The notes under the pieces are model-generated. The model worked only from the letters and a program-made list of their open reading frames with translations, did not search any database and was not told the DNA's origin. 64,000 nt of DNA, from contig JAPOWV010000013.1 in the NCBI GenBank assembly GCA_026707445.1, positions 143,966-207,965 of the forward strand. The letters are read 5' to 3'. Shown here in pieces: positions 8,585 to 17,523 of the stretch; position 1 is the stretch's first letter; every line of letters begins with the position of its first letter. Source of the DNA: Gammaproteobacteria bacterium. Lineage in GTDB: Bacteria > Pseudomonadota > Gammaproteobacteria > Steroidobacterales > Foliamicaceae. A program made the position numbers and the translations under genes.

Positions 8585-8860
8585 TTACTTTGCCTCGTCC
8601 GGAGTCAGGGCGGTGATGACCAGGGCGTGGATGGGGCCCTGCATCATTTCGTCGAGGGCCGCATAGACCAGGCGGTGGCGGGCGAGCGGGGCCAGGCCGG
8701 CGAATTGCTCGGCCACGATGCGGACCGAGTAATGGCCGCCGCCGTCGCGAGCGCCCACGTGGCCGGCGTGCAGGTGTGAGTCATCCTGGACTTGGACTTC
8801 GCAGGGCGCGAGGGCCTTGAGCAGCCGGGCGCGGATCAGGGACGGGCGATCGGCGGTCAT
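8585..8860 (-). CDS. bolA: BolA-family protein
   Basis: A 91-residue protein with the BolA fold signature: 'LHAGHVGARDGGGHYSVRIVAEQF' carries the conserved His and the G-x-HY-x-V core, and 'ARHRLVYAALDEMMQGPIHAL' ends with the invariant 'IHAL'. BolA proteins partner monothiol glutaredoxins in Fe-S cluster handling and influence cell-envelope gene expression. The ATG overlaps the yciB stop by 4 bp (8857-8860), so the two are translationally coupled. This yciB-bolA neighbourhood is typical of beta- and gammaproteobacteria. The gene is normal in length. Confidence 0.93.
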   Translation of the reverse strand: MTADRPSLIRARLLKALAPCEVQVQDDSHLHAGHVGARDGGGHYSVRIVAEQFAGLAPLARHRLVYAALDEMMQGPIHALVITALTPDEAK

Positions 8861-9414
8861 TCGCCTTCAGCCGTCTTCAGTGAGTGCACTACCCAGAAGC
8901 CCTGCAGCAGGCCGAACACGAGGGTCAGAGCGGTCAGGCCGAACAGCTTGAAGTAGACCCAGGTGGCTTCGCTGAACGTATAGGCCACCCAGAGGTTGAG
9001 CACGCCCATCAGCGCCAGGAACATCAGCCATGCCCAGTCCAGCGCCGACGCCGTTCGCGCCGGCAGGGCGGAGAAGCCTTCGGCCTGCGATTTCAGGATG
9101 GCATGGATCACGCCCTTGCGCTTCCACAGGCGCGCGCCCACAAGGGCCAGGCTCATCGCCCAGTACAGGACGGTCGGCTTCCACTTGATGAACACGGGGT
9201 CCTTCAGCACCACGGTCAGCGTGCCGAACACCAGCACCAGTCCCGCAGAGGCCAGCGTGATGGGCTTAGGCTTGTAGCGCCCGCCAAGCAGCCACTGCGC
9301 GGCAACCTGCACGATCACCGCGCCCATGAGCACCCAGACGGCCGGGATCAGCCCCCACACGAGATAGGCCGCCAGAAACGGCACGAGAAAGAAAAAATCC
9401 AGAAAAACCTGCAC
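8857..9414 (-). CDS. yciB: YciB/IspZ family inner-membrane septation protein
   Basis: A 185-residue protein with about five hydrophobic helices. It opens with 'FLDFFFLVPFLAAYLVWG', followed by 'DPVFIKWKPTVLYW', the most conserved piece of the family (intracellular septation protein A), and 'TFSEATWVYFKLFG' near the C-terminus. YciB is an inner-membrane protein linked to cell elongation/division and envelope integrity. It heads the yciB-bolA pair and is divergent from the POT transporter at 9473, leaving about 58 bp for both promoters. Confidence 0.92.
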   Translation of the reverse strand: MQVFLDFFFLVPFLAAYLVWGLIPAVWVLMGAVIVQVAAQWLLGGRYKPKPITLASAGLVLVFGTLTVVLKDPVFIKWKPTVLYWAMSLALVGARLWKRKGVIHAILKSQAEGFSALPARTASALDWAWLMFLALMGVLNLWVAYTFSEATWVYFKLFGLTALTLVFGLLQGFWVVHSLKTAEGE

Positions 9415-9460
9415 GGCGGCGGAAATGATAGCGCGCCGGCAGGCCCGGGAATGCGCTGAC

Positions 9461-9466
9461 TATAAT
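9461..9466 (+). promoter_or_regulatory. Perfect -10 box, six bases before the POT transporter start codon
   Basis: TATAAT matches the sigma70 -10 consensus exactly. It ends 6 bases before the ATG at 9473, so the predicted transcript start falls on or next to the start codon and the mRNA would be leaderless. No good -35 box is seen 16-18 bp upstream. Function is inferred from position and sequence only. Confidence 0.55.
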
Positions 9467-9472
9467 GCGCCG

Positions 9473-10945
9473 ATGCTTAATTTCTTCCAGCATCCGCGGG
9501 GTCTGGTCACCCTGTTCTTCACGGAAATGTGGGAGCGCATGAGCTACTACGGCATGCGCGCCCTGCTTGTGCTGTTCATGGTCGACCAGGTGCAGCGGGG
9601 CGGCATGGGCCTGACCGACGAGATCGCAACGGCCATTTACGGGGTCTATACGGCCGCGGTGTACCTGGTGGCGTTGCCCGGTGGCTGGATGGCGGACCGC
9701 CTGCTGGGCGGCCAGCGCGCCGTCTGGGTGGGCGGCATCATCATCATGAGCGGGCATTTCGTGCTCGCCGTGCCGAGCGTCGCCACCTTCTACATGGGGT
9801 TGATCCTGGTAGTTCTGGGCACCGGTTTGCTCAAGCCCAATATCAGCGCCCTGGTCGGGCAACTCTACTCGCCCACCGACCCACGGCGCGACGGCGGTTT
9901 CACGCTCTATTACCTGGGCATCAACGTCGGCGCGTTCATCGGGCCGCTGGTTTGCGGCTGGCTTGCCGACTACAACTGGCACTACGGTTTCGCCGCCGCG
10001 GGGGTGGGCATGCTGTTCGGCCTGGTGCAGTTCTACTACACCCGCAAGTACCTGGGCGAGGCCGGCGCCCGTCCCGAATCCGCCGCCTCTGCCGCCTATC
10101 GAAGGAAGGTCTGGCTGGGCGTGGCGGCCGCCCTCGCGGCGCTCGCCACCGTGTATGCCGGCGCGCTGGGCGGCGCGATCGAACTGAACGCGCGCGCGAT
10201 TGCGGAAGCGAGCGCCGTCGTGATCGTTGCCGTGGCGGCGATCTACTTCCTTTTCCTGCTGTTTTTCGGGGGACTTACGCGCGACGAGCGCCTGCGCGTC
10301 ATCGGCATCATCGTGCTGTTCTTCGGCGCCGCCATGTTCTGGGCCGGCTTCGAGCAGTCCGGCTCGTCGCTCAACCTGTTCGCCGAGCGCTACACGATCC
10401 GCGAGTTCGGATCGTTCAGCTTCCCGGCCGAGTGGTTCCAGTCGCTCAATCCGTTCTTCATCATCGTCCTGGGTCCGCTGTTCGCGATGCTGTGGACGGC
10501 CCTGGCGCAGCGTAATCTCGACCCCTCCACGCCATTGAAGTTCGCCTTCGGGCTCATCCAGCTCGGGCTGGGCTTTGTTGTGATGATCGGTGCCGCCACG
10601 CTGGTGGCCGAAGGCAACCCGGTCCTGCCCACCTGGCTGTTCTTTACCTACCTGCTGCACACGACCGGCGAGTTGTGCCTGAGCCCGGTGGGCCTTTCCG
10701 CGGTCACCCGGCTGGCGCCGAAGAAGTACGTGGGCCAGATGATGGGCATCTGGTTCCTGGGCGCATCGCTCGGCAGCCTGATCGCCGGGCTGATCGCGGG
10801 CGAGTTCGACCCCGAGGCGCTCAGCGACATGCCCGGACTCTACTGGCAGATCGTGCTTACGACCGTCGGCAGCGGCCTGATCCTCGCCGTTTTCCTGAAA
10901 CCATTGAAGAAGTGCATGACACCCGCGGAGGAAGAAACAAAGTGA
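9473..10945 (+). CDS. POT/PTR-family proton-dependent oligopeptide transporter
   Basis: A 490-residue membrane protein with 12-14 helices. The POT signature is present at the N-terminus, 'FFTEMWERMSYYGMRALLVLF' (the ExxER proton-coupling motif being 'EMWER'), and again in 'GFTLYYLGINVGAFIGPLVCGW'. Later 'FAGFEQSGSSLNLFAERY'-like and 'GELCLSPVGLS' segments are also family marks. It imports di- and tripeptides with protons. The ATG at 9473 is chosen; an in-frame ATG at 9425 would place the -10 box inside the gene. Its stop overlaps the GTG start of the M2 peptidase (GTGA), which couples uptake to an enzyme that releases dipeptides. Confidence 0.93.
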   Translation: MLNFFQHPRGLVTLFFTEMWERMSYYGMRALLVLFMVDQVQRGGMGLTDEIATAIYGVYTAAVYLVALPGGWMADRLLGGQRAVWVGGIIIMSGHFVLAVPSVATFYMGLILVVLGTGLLKPNISALVGQLYSPTDPRRDGGFTLYYLGINVGAFIGPLVCGWLADYNWHYGFAAAGVGMLFGLVQFYYTRKYLGEAGARPESAASAAYRRKVWLGVAAALAALATVYAGALGGAIELNARAIAEASAVVIVAVAAIYFLFLLFFGGLTRDERLRVIGIIVLFFGAAMFWAGFEQSGSSLNLFAERYTIREFGSFSFPAEWFQSLNPFFIIVLGPLFAMLWTALAQRNLDPSTPLKFAFGLIQLGLGFVVMIGAATLVAEGNPVLPTWLFFTYLLHTTGELCLSPVGLSAVTRLAPKKYVGQMMGIWFLGASLGSLIAGLIAGEFDPEALSDMPGLYWQIVLTTVGSGLILAVFLKPLKKCMTPAEEETK

Positions 10946-12738
10946 ATACCCGAATCGTCGTGGCGGCGCTGGCCCTGACCGTGCCTCTCAGCGCATCGAC
11001 CCAAGACACGCCGCTGCTAAGCGCCGAGGATTTCGTCCGGGAAACCAGCGAGCAATACGAAGAATTCCGTCGGGAAGGCGCCGCGGCGGCCTGGGCCTAC
11101 CAGACCTACATCACGCCGGACACGGCGCTGCTCGCCGCCCGGGCGCAGGAACGGGGGCTCAAGTTTCAGAGTTCCGCGGTCGAGAACGCCAAACGCTATG
11201 ACGGAATTGAACTCGCCCCGCTGACACAGCGCGCCGTCAACGCGATCAAGTGGGGGTCGACGCTACCGGCGCCGAACGACGACGCCAAGCGCCGCGAACT
11301 GTCGGAAATCATGACCCGCATGGAAGGCGCTTACGGCAGCGGAAAGTACTGTCCCGACGGCCAAGAGAGCTGCCGCGACCTCGAACAGCTCAGCGTCGTC
11401 ATGGCGAACAGCCGGGACTACTACGAACTGCTGGAAGCATGGCGCGGCTGGCGAACGATCTCTCCGCCGATCCGCGCCGACTATCGGCGTTTCGTGGAAT
11501 TGGGCAACGAGGGCGCGAAAGAGCTGGGATTCAACGACATGGGCGAGCTCTGGCGTTCCGGCTACGATATGCCGGTGGCCGATTTCGGCGACGAAGTGGA
11601 GCGGCTTTGGAGCCAGGTTTCGCCGCTGTACGAACAGTTGCACTGTTACACCGCCGACAAGCTCCGGCAGGCCTACGGCGAGGAAATCGTGCCCTCGGGC
11701 GAGCCGATCCCGGCGCACCTGCTGGGCAATATGTGGTCGCAGACCTGGGGCGAAATCTACGACCTGGCGGAGCCCTACCCCGGCGTGGCGGAACTGAACG
11801 TGACCCAGGCGATGCAGGACCGCGACTACAGCGCCGTCTACATGACCGAGCTGGCGGAAGATTTCTTCGTTTCGCTGGGCATGCCCACGCTGCCGGAGAG
11901 TTTCTGGCAGCGTTCGCTGCTGGTGAAGCCGCAGGACCGCGAGGTGGTCTGCCACGCCAGCGCCTGGAGCATGGACGGCAAGGACGACGTGCGGATCAAG
12001 ATGTGCATCGAACCCACCCAGGACCACCTGTTCACGATCTATCACGAACTGGGACACATCTACTACTTCCTGGCGTACAAGGATCAGCCGATCGTTTTCC
12101 AGTCGGGGGCCCACGACGGTTTCCACGAGGCGGTGGGCGATACGGTCACGCTGTCGATGACCGGCGACTTTCTGAAAAACCTGGGCCTGATCAAGGAGGT
12201 GGAGGACAGTCCCGAGGCGCTGATCAACTCGCAGATGAAGCTGGCGCTGGACAAGATCGCCTTTCTGCCCTTCGGCAAGCTGATGGACCAGTGGCGCTGG
12301 GGCGTGTTCTCCGGGGAGATCGCACCGGAGGACTACAACGCGGCGTGGTGGGACCTGCGCACGCGCTACCAGGGCATACGGCCTCCGGTGGAGCGCAGCG
12401 AAGCCGATTTCGATCCGGGCGCCAAGTACCACATTCCCGGGAATACGCCCTACACCCGCTACTTCCTGGCCTTCGTGCTGCAATTCCAGTTCCAGCGGGC
12501 GCTGTGCGACGCCGCGGGATTCGAGGGACCGCTGCACGAATGCTCGATCTACGGGAACAAGGAAGCCGGCGCGCTGCTGTGGAAGATGCTGCAGCAGGGT
12601 TCCAGCCAACCATGGCAGGACTCGATGGAGGCAGTCACCGGCCAGCGCGAAATGGACGCGTCCGCGATCATCGCCTACTTCCAGCCGCTCATGGACTGGC
12701 TTGAGACTCGGAACAAGGGGCTTTCCTGCGGCTGGTAG
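10942..12738 (+). CDS. Secreted M2-family (ACE-like) dipeptidyl carboxypeptidase
   Basis: A 598-residue zinc metallopeptidase of the angiotensin-converting-enzyme family. The zinc motif HELGH is at residues 368-372 ('IYHELGHIYYF') and the third ligand Glu396 lies in 'GFHEAVGD'. Substrate-pocket segments 'TPYTRYFLAFVLQFQFQ' and 'GPLHECSIYGNKEAG' match the ACE C-terminal region. A short N-terminal signal ('IVVAALALTVPLSAS') directs it to the periplasm. M2 enzymes remove C-terminal dipeptides from oligopeptides. The start is the GTG at 10942 with GGAGG about 10 bases before it, overlapping the stop of the POT transporter. The linkage suggests that dipeptides are made outside the inner membrane and taken up by the neighbour. 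Confidence 0.94.
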   Translation: MNTRIVVAALALTVPLSASTQDTPLLSAEDFVRETSEQYEEFRREGAAAAWAYQTYITPDTALLAARAQERGLKFQSSAVENAKRYDGIELAPLTQRAVNAIKWGSTLPAPNDDAKRRELSEIMTRMEGAYGSGKYCPDGQESCRDLEQLSVVMANSRDYYELLEAWRGWRTISPPIRADYRRFVELGNEGAKELGFNDMGELWRSGYDMPVADFGDEVERLWSQVSPLYEQLHCYTADKLRQAYGEEIVPSGEPIPAHLLGNMWSQTWGEIYDLAEPYPGVAELNVTQAMQDRDYSAVYMTELAEDFFVSLGMPTLPESFWQRSLLVKPQDREVVCHASAWSMDGKDDVRIKMCIEPTQDHLFTIYHELGHIYYFLAYKDQPIVFQSGAHDGFHEAVGDTVTLSMTGDFLKNLGLIKEVEDSPEALINSQMKLALDKIAFLPFGKLMDQWRWGVFSGEIAPEDYNAAWWDLRTRYQGIRPPVERSEADFDPGAKYHIPGNTPYTRYFLAFVLQFQFQRALCDAAGFEGPLHECSIYGNKEAGALLWKMLQQGSSQPWQDSMEAVTGQREMDASAIIAYFQPLMDWLETRNKGLSCGW

Positions 12739-12769
12739 TTACTGCCGACCCGTCAGCGCCATTTGCGGG

Positions 12770-12775
12770 ATAATC
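12770..12775 (+). promoter_or_regulatory. -10-like box immediately before metG
   Basis: GATAAT (5 of 6 to the consensus) ends 5 bases before the metG ATG. This is the same arrangement as before the POT gene at 9473 and again compatible with a leaderless message. No Shine-Dalgarno sequence is seen before metG and no clear -35 box is visible. Confidence 0.4.
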
Positions 12776-12780
12776 GCGGC

Positions 12781-14778
12781 ATGACGCGCAAGATCCTTGT
12801 CACCGCGGCGCTGCCTTACGCCAGCGGTCAGATCCATCTGGGCAACCTGCTTGAGCAGGTGCAGACCGACATCTGGGTACGCTACCAGCGGCTTTCCGGC
12901 GCGGATTGCACGTTCGTTTGTGCCACCGATGCGCACGGTACGCCCACGATGCTCAAGGCGCGCGAGGAAGGCACAAGCCCCGAGGAATACGCCGAGTCCT
13001 GCCGGGCGGCCCATGTGCGGGACTTCGAGTCCTTCGGGATCCGCTTCGACAACTTCTATACGACGCACTCACCGGAAAACCGGGAACTGGTGGAGCGGAT
13101 CTACTCCCGGCTGGTGGAGCGCGGTTTCATCCGCACCCGCACCATCCAGCAGGCCTATGACGAGGAGGCGGGCATGTTCCTGCCCGACCGCTACGTGCGC
13201 GGCGAGTGCCCGTCCTGCGGGGCGGAAGACCAGTACGGCGACAGCTGCTCCGCCTGCGGGGCCACCTACGCGCCATCGGAGCTGGTCAACCCGCGCTCGA
13301 TCCTGAGCGGCCGGCCGCCGGTCACCCGCGAGTCCGAGCACAAGTTCTTCAAGCTGGGCGAGTTCGAGTCGCTGCTGAAGACCTGGATGCAGGCCAGCAA
13401 TCTGGACCGCGGCGCGCGCAACAAGCTGGCCGAGTGGTTCAAGGAGGGCCTCAAGGACTGGGACATCACCCGCGACGAGCCGTATTTCGGATTCGAGGTG
13501 CCCGGCGAGAAGGGCAAGTACTTCTACGTCTGGCTCGACGCCCCGGTGGGTTACATGGCCAGCTTTCGCAATCTCTGCGGTTCAGGCGAGGACGGCGAGA
13601 GCCGGTTCGAGCGCTATTTCGGGCCGGACAGCGATGCCGAGCTGTACCACTTCATCGGCAAGGACATCCTGTACTTCCACGCGCTGTTCTGGCCGGCGGT
13701 GCTGCTCGGGGCGGGCATGCGCACGCCCAGCGGCGTATGCGTTCATGGCTTTCTTACCGTGGACGGACAGAAGATGTCCAAGTCCAGGGGCACCTTCATT
13801 ACCGCCGCCGACTACCTTGCGGCCGGTCTGGATCCCGAGTATCTGCGCTATTACTTCGCAGCGAAGCTCGGGCCCGGCCTGGACGACATCGACCTGCAGC
13901 TGGAGGACTTTGCGGCGCGGATCAACTCCGATCTGGTCGGCAAGCTGGTGAACATCGCCAGCCGCTGCGCCAGCTTCGTGCAGCGCGGGTTCGACAACCG
14001 CCTCGGACCGCGCCTGCACGATCCGGCCCTGTACGAGGAATTCGTCGCGCAGAGGGAGCAGATCGGCGAGCACTACGAATCCCGTTCCTACGGAAAGGCC
14101 ATGCGGGCGATCATGGCGCTTGCCGACCGCGCCAACGTGTGGATCAACGAACAGAAACCCTGGGAACTGGCCAAGGATCCGGACAGGCAGGACGAACTGC
14201 AGGCGGTTGTCACGCAGGGAATCAACCTGTTCCGGGTGCTCATGACCTATATCGCCCCGGTTCTTCCGGACATCTCCTCGAAGGCCGAGGCGTTTCTGCG
14301 CTCCGGTCTGAACTGGAAAGAAGTGGACGAACCCCTGCTTGACGAATCGATTGCCAAATTCAAGCCGCTGGCGGGCCGAATATCGCTCAAGACGCTCAAG
14401 GCGCTGGTCGAAACCAATCGCGGACAGGCCGCCGCCGAAGTCAAGCATTCCGAACCCATCGACATCGACGAGTTCCTGCGCACGGAGCTGCGGGTGGCGA
14501 AGATCGTCAAGGCCGAGCGCGTAGCCGGCGCCAACCGGCTGTTGCGCCTGACGCTGGAAGACGGCGGCAAGGGCCGAACCGTCTTTGCCGGGATTGCCGG
14601 CGCCTACGCCCCATCGATCCTGGTGGGACGCAAGGTGGTGCTGGTGGCGAACCTGAAGCCGCGCAAGATGCGTTTCGGCGTGTCGGAAGGCATGGTGCTG
14701 GCTGCCGGCGAGGGAGAGTCGCGGGTGTTCCTGCTTTCTCCCGACGAAGGCGCGGAACCGGGCATGCGCGTGCGCTAG
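12781..14778 (+). CDS. metG: Methionyl-tRNA synthetase
   Basis: A 665-residue class I synthetase that charges tRNA-Met. The HIGH-type motif is 'YASGQIHLGN' near residue 15-22. The zinc-knuckle insert carries 'CPSCGAEDQYGDSCSACG', and KMSKS is at about 331-335 ('GQKMSKSRGTF'). The last ~110 residues form the Trbp111/OB-fold tRNA-binding domain that dimerises the enzyme ('FLRTELRVAKIVKAERVAGA'). Length and domain order match the E. coli type. The ATG at 12781 is used; a GTG/ATG further up at 12763 is within the promoter-like region. A ferredoxin gene follows 9 bp downstream. Confidence 0.97.
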   Translation: MTRKILVTAALPYASGQIHLGNLLEQVQTDIWVRYQRLSGADCTFVCATDAHGTPTMLKAREEGTSPEEYAESCRAAHVRDFESFGIRFDNFYTTHSPENRELVERIYSRLVERGFIRTRTIQQAYDEEAGMFLPDRYVRGECPSCGAEDQYGDSCSACGATYAPSELVNPRSILSGRPPVTRESEHKFFKLGEFESLLKTWMQASNLDRGARNKLAEWFKEGLKDWDITRDEPYFGFEVPGEKGKYFYVWLDAPVGYMASFRNLCGSGEDGESRFERYFGPDSDAELYHFIGKDILYFHALFWPAVLLGAGMRTPSGVCVHGFLTVDGQKMSKSRGTFITAADYLAAGLDPEYLRYYFAAKLGPGLDDIDLQLEDFAARINSDLVGKLVNIASRCASFVQRGFDNRLGPRLHDPALYEEFVAQREQIGEHYESRSYGKAMRAIMALADRANVWINEQKPWELAKDPDRQDELQAVVTQGINLFRVLMTYIAPVLPDISSKAEAFLRSGLNWKEVDEPLLDESIAKFKPLAGRISLKTLKALVETNRGQAAAEVKHSEPIDIDEFLRTELRVAKIVKAERVAGANRLLRLTLEDGGKGRTVFAGIAGAYAPSILVGRKVVLVANLKPRKMRFGVSEGMVLAAGEGESRVFLLSPDEGAEPGMRVR

Positions 14779-14787
14779 TGCCGTGTC

Positions 14788-15192
14788 ATGCAGCCCTCGG
14801 TAGCGCGAATCGACGAAGCGCTATGCGTGGGCTGCGCACGCTGCCTTCCGGCCTGTCCGGTGGACGCCATTATCGGCAGCCGCAACTTCACCCACACCAT
14901 CATTCACGACGAGTGCGTGGGCTGCGGTTTGTGCCTGCCGCCCTGCCCCGTCGATTGCATCGCGATAGAACCGCGTTTCCCCGGCGCACCCGCCGATGAT
15001 GAGGATGAAGGCATACGGCGCGACAAGCTCCGCAGACTGGGAAAGACGGCGCAGCGGCGATTTCGGGCACGCAAGGTCCGGCTGGCCGAGATGGGCGACA
15101 GCGCCGAGGCGCGAGTTTCCGGCGCGCCGCCGGTTACGGCGACGGCGCCCACGGACGACGAGATCGAGGCGCTTATCCGCCGCCTTTCGTGA
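14788..15192 (+). CDS. Small 2x[4Fe-4S] ferredoxin, RnfB-like without membrane anchor
   Basis: A 134-residue protein with two [4Fe-4S] motifs in its first ~55 residues, '[16 protein letters not shown]' and '[16 protein letters not shown]'. A basic, then acidic tail of about 75 residues matches no domain I recognise. The paired motifs resemble the ferredoxin part of RnfB, but the N-terminal membrane helix and the CxxCxxxC subdomain of RnfB are absent. It is probably a soluble cytoplasmic electron carrier. It lies 9 bp after metG on the same strand and is convergent with the ACIII operon. RnfB-like ferredoxins after metG are seen in other gammaproteobacteria; partners are unknown. Confidence 0.85.
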   Translation: MQPSVARIDEALCVGCARCLPACPVDAIIGSRNFTHTIIHDECVGCGLCLPPCPVDCIAIEPRFPGAPADDEDEGIRRDKLRRLGKTAQRRFRARKVRLAEMGDSAEARVSGAPPVTATAPTDDEIEALIRRLS

Positions 15193-15200
15193 CTCCCGCC

Positions 15201-16460
15201 TCAGGACGCAGCTTCGAGCTGTTCTTCGGTCGCGTAGTTGCTGATCTGCCAGGCGGAGATCATCGGCATGCTGCGGAACATCACCAGGACCAGGAAGAAC
15301 CAGGAGGCCAGCGCGGAAATCGCAATCAGCCATTCCCTGACATCGGCGAACGGCACATGCGCCGGTTCCAGTATCGGCATGACGTTGAGATAGCGGTTGA
15401 TCCAGAAACCCACCACGATAAACCCGGACAGCACCAGCATGGCCGGCCAGGTACGCTTGACCCAGGCGGCGATTCCGCACAGCAGGGGTATGAAGAACAT
15501 GCCGCTGACCATGGCCCAGAAATAGGGCTGGTAGTGCCCGTACATCTGGAGCGAGACCACCCCGTACTCGTAATCGAGGTTGCCGAACCAGGACACGAAG
15601 AACTGGGCCCAGAACATGTAGAGCCACAACAGGCTGAAGGACGTGATCAGGATGCCCATCTGCTTGAGACGGCCCGCGTCGAACCACTCCTTCAGGCCCT
15701 CGCAACGCCACAGCACCGCGCTCATCAGGAGGACCGCCGCCGCCCCGGCCAGGTTGATGCCCTGGATGTAGTAGAGGGGGTAAACGCTGCTGTGGTAGTG
15801 CGAGATCAGCGTCATCCCGAAGTCCCAGGCGATGAATGAGTTCGACATGACGTAGAAGAAGAGAATGAAGAAGGACGAGAAATACAGGCGCCGCTGCAGC
15901 GTAAACGTGTCTACCCGCCCGCGCCAGGACGCCAGCCACCGCCAGCAGACGCGGCACACGGGGTTGCCGCTATCGGCCAGCTCGTCGCGGGTATCCGGCA
16001 GCAGGCCCCAGAGGAAATACAGCACGGACAGGCCGTAGAAGGCCGCCAGCGCCACGAGGTTGCGCCACAGCAGCAGGTTCTCGTTCAGCCACGGACTCAG
16101 GTGCCCGTGGTCGCCCTCCTGCAGCCAGTAGAACAGGGACTCGCGCCCGCAGGAGAAGATCAGCGCGAAGCCGATAAAGGCGAACGGCAAGAACGCCAGC
16201 GTCATCACTTCGCCGAGCCGGTAGAAGACCCCCGAGAATTCCGCCTTGCACAGACGCATGACCGCGGTAAAACAGATGCCCGCCTGGCTCAGCCCCAGCA
16301 CGAACATCCACGTGACCAGCGCGAATCCCCAGGGAAAATCGCCGTCGGCGCCGTCCATCCAGAGCAATGCGAAGGAAACGGCCGCAATGCCCGCGAGAAA
16401 ACCGATCGTCGCCATGAACGCCTTAGCGCCCAGCGCACCGGTGCCGGCGTTGACGCTCAT
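15201..16460 (-). CDS. actF: ACIII subunit F-like (second NrfD-family membrane subunit)
   Basis: A 419-residue protein with about ten transmembrane helices of the NrfD/PsrC superfamily ('VTWMFVLGLSQAGICFTAVMRL', 'WDFGMTLISHYHSSVYPLYYIQG'). It resembles ActF, the smaller-interface membrane subunit of Alternative Complex III, which holds a proposed proton path. The length and the position as last gene after a monohaem cytochrome fit ActF. Its ATG overlaps the actE stop by 4 bp (16457-16460), so it is translationally coupled. No cytochrome oxidase genes follow; the neighbouring gene beyond is the convergent ferredoxin. Confidence 0.85.
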   Translation of the reverse strand: MSVNAGTGALGAKAFMATIGFLAGIAAVSFALLWMDGADGDFPWGFALVTWMFVLGLSQAGICFTAVMRLCKAEFSGVFYRLGEVMTLAFLPFAFIGFALIFSCGRESLFYWLQEGDHGHLSPWLNENLLLWRNLVALAAFYGLSVLYFLWGLLPDTRDELADSGNPVCRVCWRWLASWRGRVDTFTLQRRLYFSSFFILFFYVMSNSFIAWDFGMTLISHYHSSVYPLYYIQGINLAGAAAVLLMSAVLWRCEGLKEWFDAGRLKQMGILITSFSLLWLYMFWAQFFVSWFGNLDYEYGVVSLQMYGHYQPYFWAMVSGMFFIPLLCGIAAWVKRTWPAMLVLSGFIVVGFWINRYLNVMPILEPAHVPFADVREWLIAISALASWFFLVLVMFRSMPMISAWQISNYATEEQLEAAS

Positions 16461-17032
16461 TCCGCCGCCGTTTCGCCGCCGGGCTCGGCCTCGGCTGCGT
16501 CCGCCACTTTCGCGGCTTCCTCGAGCAGGCCGGTGCGCAGGTACCGCACGATGCGCCAGCGGTCTTCATGCGACATCGCAAACCGGTAGCTGGGCATGAT
16601 CACGCCGCCGTGGGTGATCGTGTAGTAGAGCTGGCCGTCAGTCTGCTGCTGCACGTACGGCAAAGTGAGGTCCATGGGCTGCGGGTTGTACTTGAGTCCC
16701 ACGCTGCCGTCGCCGGCGCCCGCGACGCCGTGGCATACACGGCAGTAAATGTCGTACATCTCCGCCGCCCGACCGTCGTCCGCAACCTCCGCGGCAAGTG
16801 GATTGCTCAGTTGCTCTCCCGCCCTCAGCCGCGCCCGCACCAGTTCCGCAAGATCGGCCGGCCCGTCCAGCTCGCCGCCGTCGGCGGGAACGGATTCCGC
16901 CGGCAGCTCCACCGTGGTTTCCTGCGTCTTGACGCTCACCTGGTCCTTCATATCGTCGTTCCACGGCAACGCCCCGGACACGCCCGGCACGACCAGCGCG
17001 GCTGCCAGCAGGGCGAGAGTGATGCGACTCAT
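16457..17032 (-). CDS. actE: ACIII subunit E-like monohaem cytochrome c
   Basis: A 191-residue protein with an N-terminal signal ('ITLALLAAALVVPGVSGAL'), one CXXCH haem site (CRVCH, about residue 104) and a C-terminal distal Met candidate in 'GGVIMPSYRFAMSHEDRW'. This is the class I cytochrome c fold of ActE, which carries electrons out of Alternative Complex III to a soluble cytochrome or oxidase. The start at 17032 overlaps the actD stop by 4 bp (ATGA), and its own stop overlaps actF in the same way. Confidence 0.88.
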   Translation of the reverse strand: MSRITLALLAAALVVPGVSGALPWNDDMKDQVSVKTQETTVELPAESVPADGGELDGPADLAELVRARLRAGEQLSNPLAAEVADDGRAAEMYDIYCRVCHGVAGAGDGSVGLKYNPQPMDLTLPYVQQQTDGQLYYTITHGGVIMPSYRFAMSHEDRWRIVRYLRTGLLEEAAKVADAAEAEPGGETAAE

Positions 17033-17523
17033 TCCGACTCCTCCCGCTCGATCGACTCCGCACCCGCGGCGCGCAGGATCTCTTCGGCATCGGACGCGCC
17101 TGGCCCGGCAACCGAAATCACGAAGCGGTCCACATTGCTGGACGCGCGGTACGTGCGGTCCCGCCACGCCGGCAAGCGCGCCACCACGAAGAAGCCCAGC
17201 AGCGTCATCAGCGTGCCCAGCAGGATCGTGCTCTCGTAGGTAATCAGCAGATACGGAGGCAGCGTGATCACGGGCCGGCCCGCGGTGGGCAGGATGAAGC
17301 GCGTCGCGGTCCACACGCACAGCGTAAATCCGCCGATCGCGCCCAGGATGCCCCCGAGCAGCGTGAACACCCGCACCATGGACTTGCCCAGCCCCAGCGC
17401 CTCGTCGGCACCGTGCAGCGGGATCGGAGAATACAGATCCACTCCGTCAACGCCATTCTCGCGCAGGGCCCGGGCGGCATCCAGCGCGGCGTCCTCGTGC
17501 GCGAAGGAGGCCAGAAGCGTCAT
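17029..17523 (-). CDS. actD: ACIII subunit D-like membrane protein (DUF3341)
   Basis: A 164-residue protein with a soluble N-terminus ('LLASFAHEDAALDAARALRE') typical of DUF3341, followed by two transmembrane helices ('FTLLGGILGAIGGFTLCVWTA' region and 'ILLGTLMTLLGFFVVARLP'). This matches ActD, a two-helix structural subunit of Alternative Complex III. The frame stays open far upstream, but the ATG at 17521-17523 overlapping the NrfD-subunit stop gives the standard size and the ATGA coupling used throughout this operon. Confidence 0.88.
   Translation of the reverse strand: MTLLASFAHEDAALDAARALRENGVDGVDLYSPIPLHGADEALGLGKSMVRVFTLLGGILGAIGGFTLCVWTATRFILPTAGRPVITLPPYLLITYESTILLGTLMTLLGFFVVARLPAWRDRTYRASSNVDRFVISVAGPGASDAEEILRAAGAESIEREESE

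Noticed and set aside
16457..17320. Longer start of the monohaem cytochrome gene at 17320
   Set aside because: It would overlap almost the whole actD gene; the ATG at 17032 gives a signal peptide and the 4-bp overlap seen across the operon.
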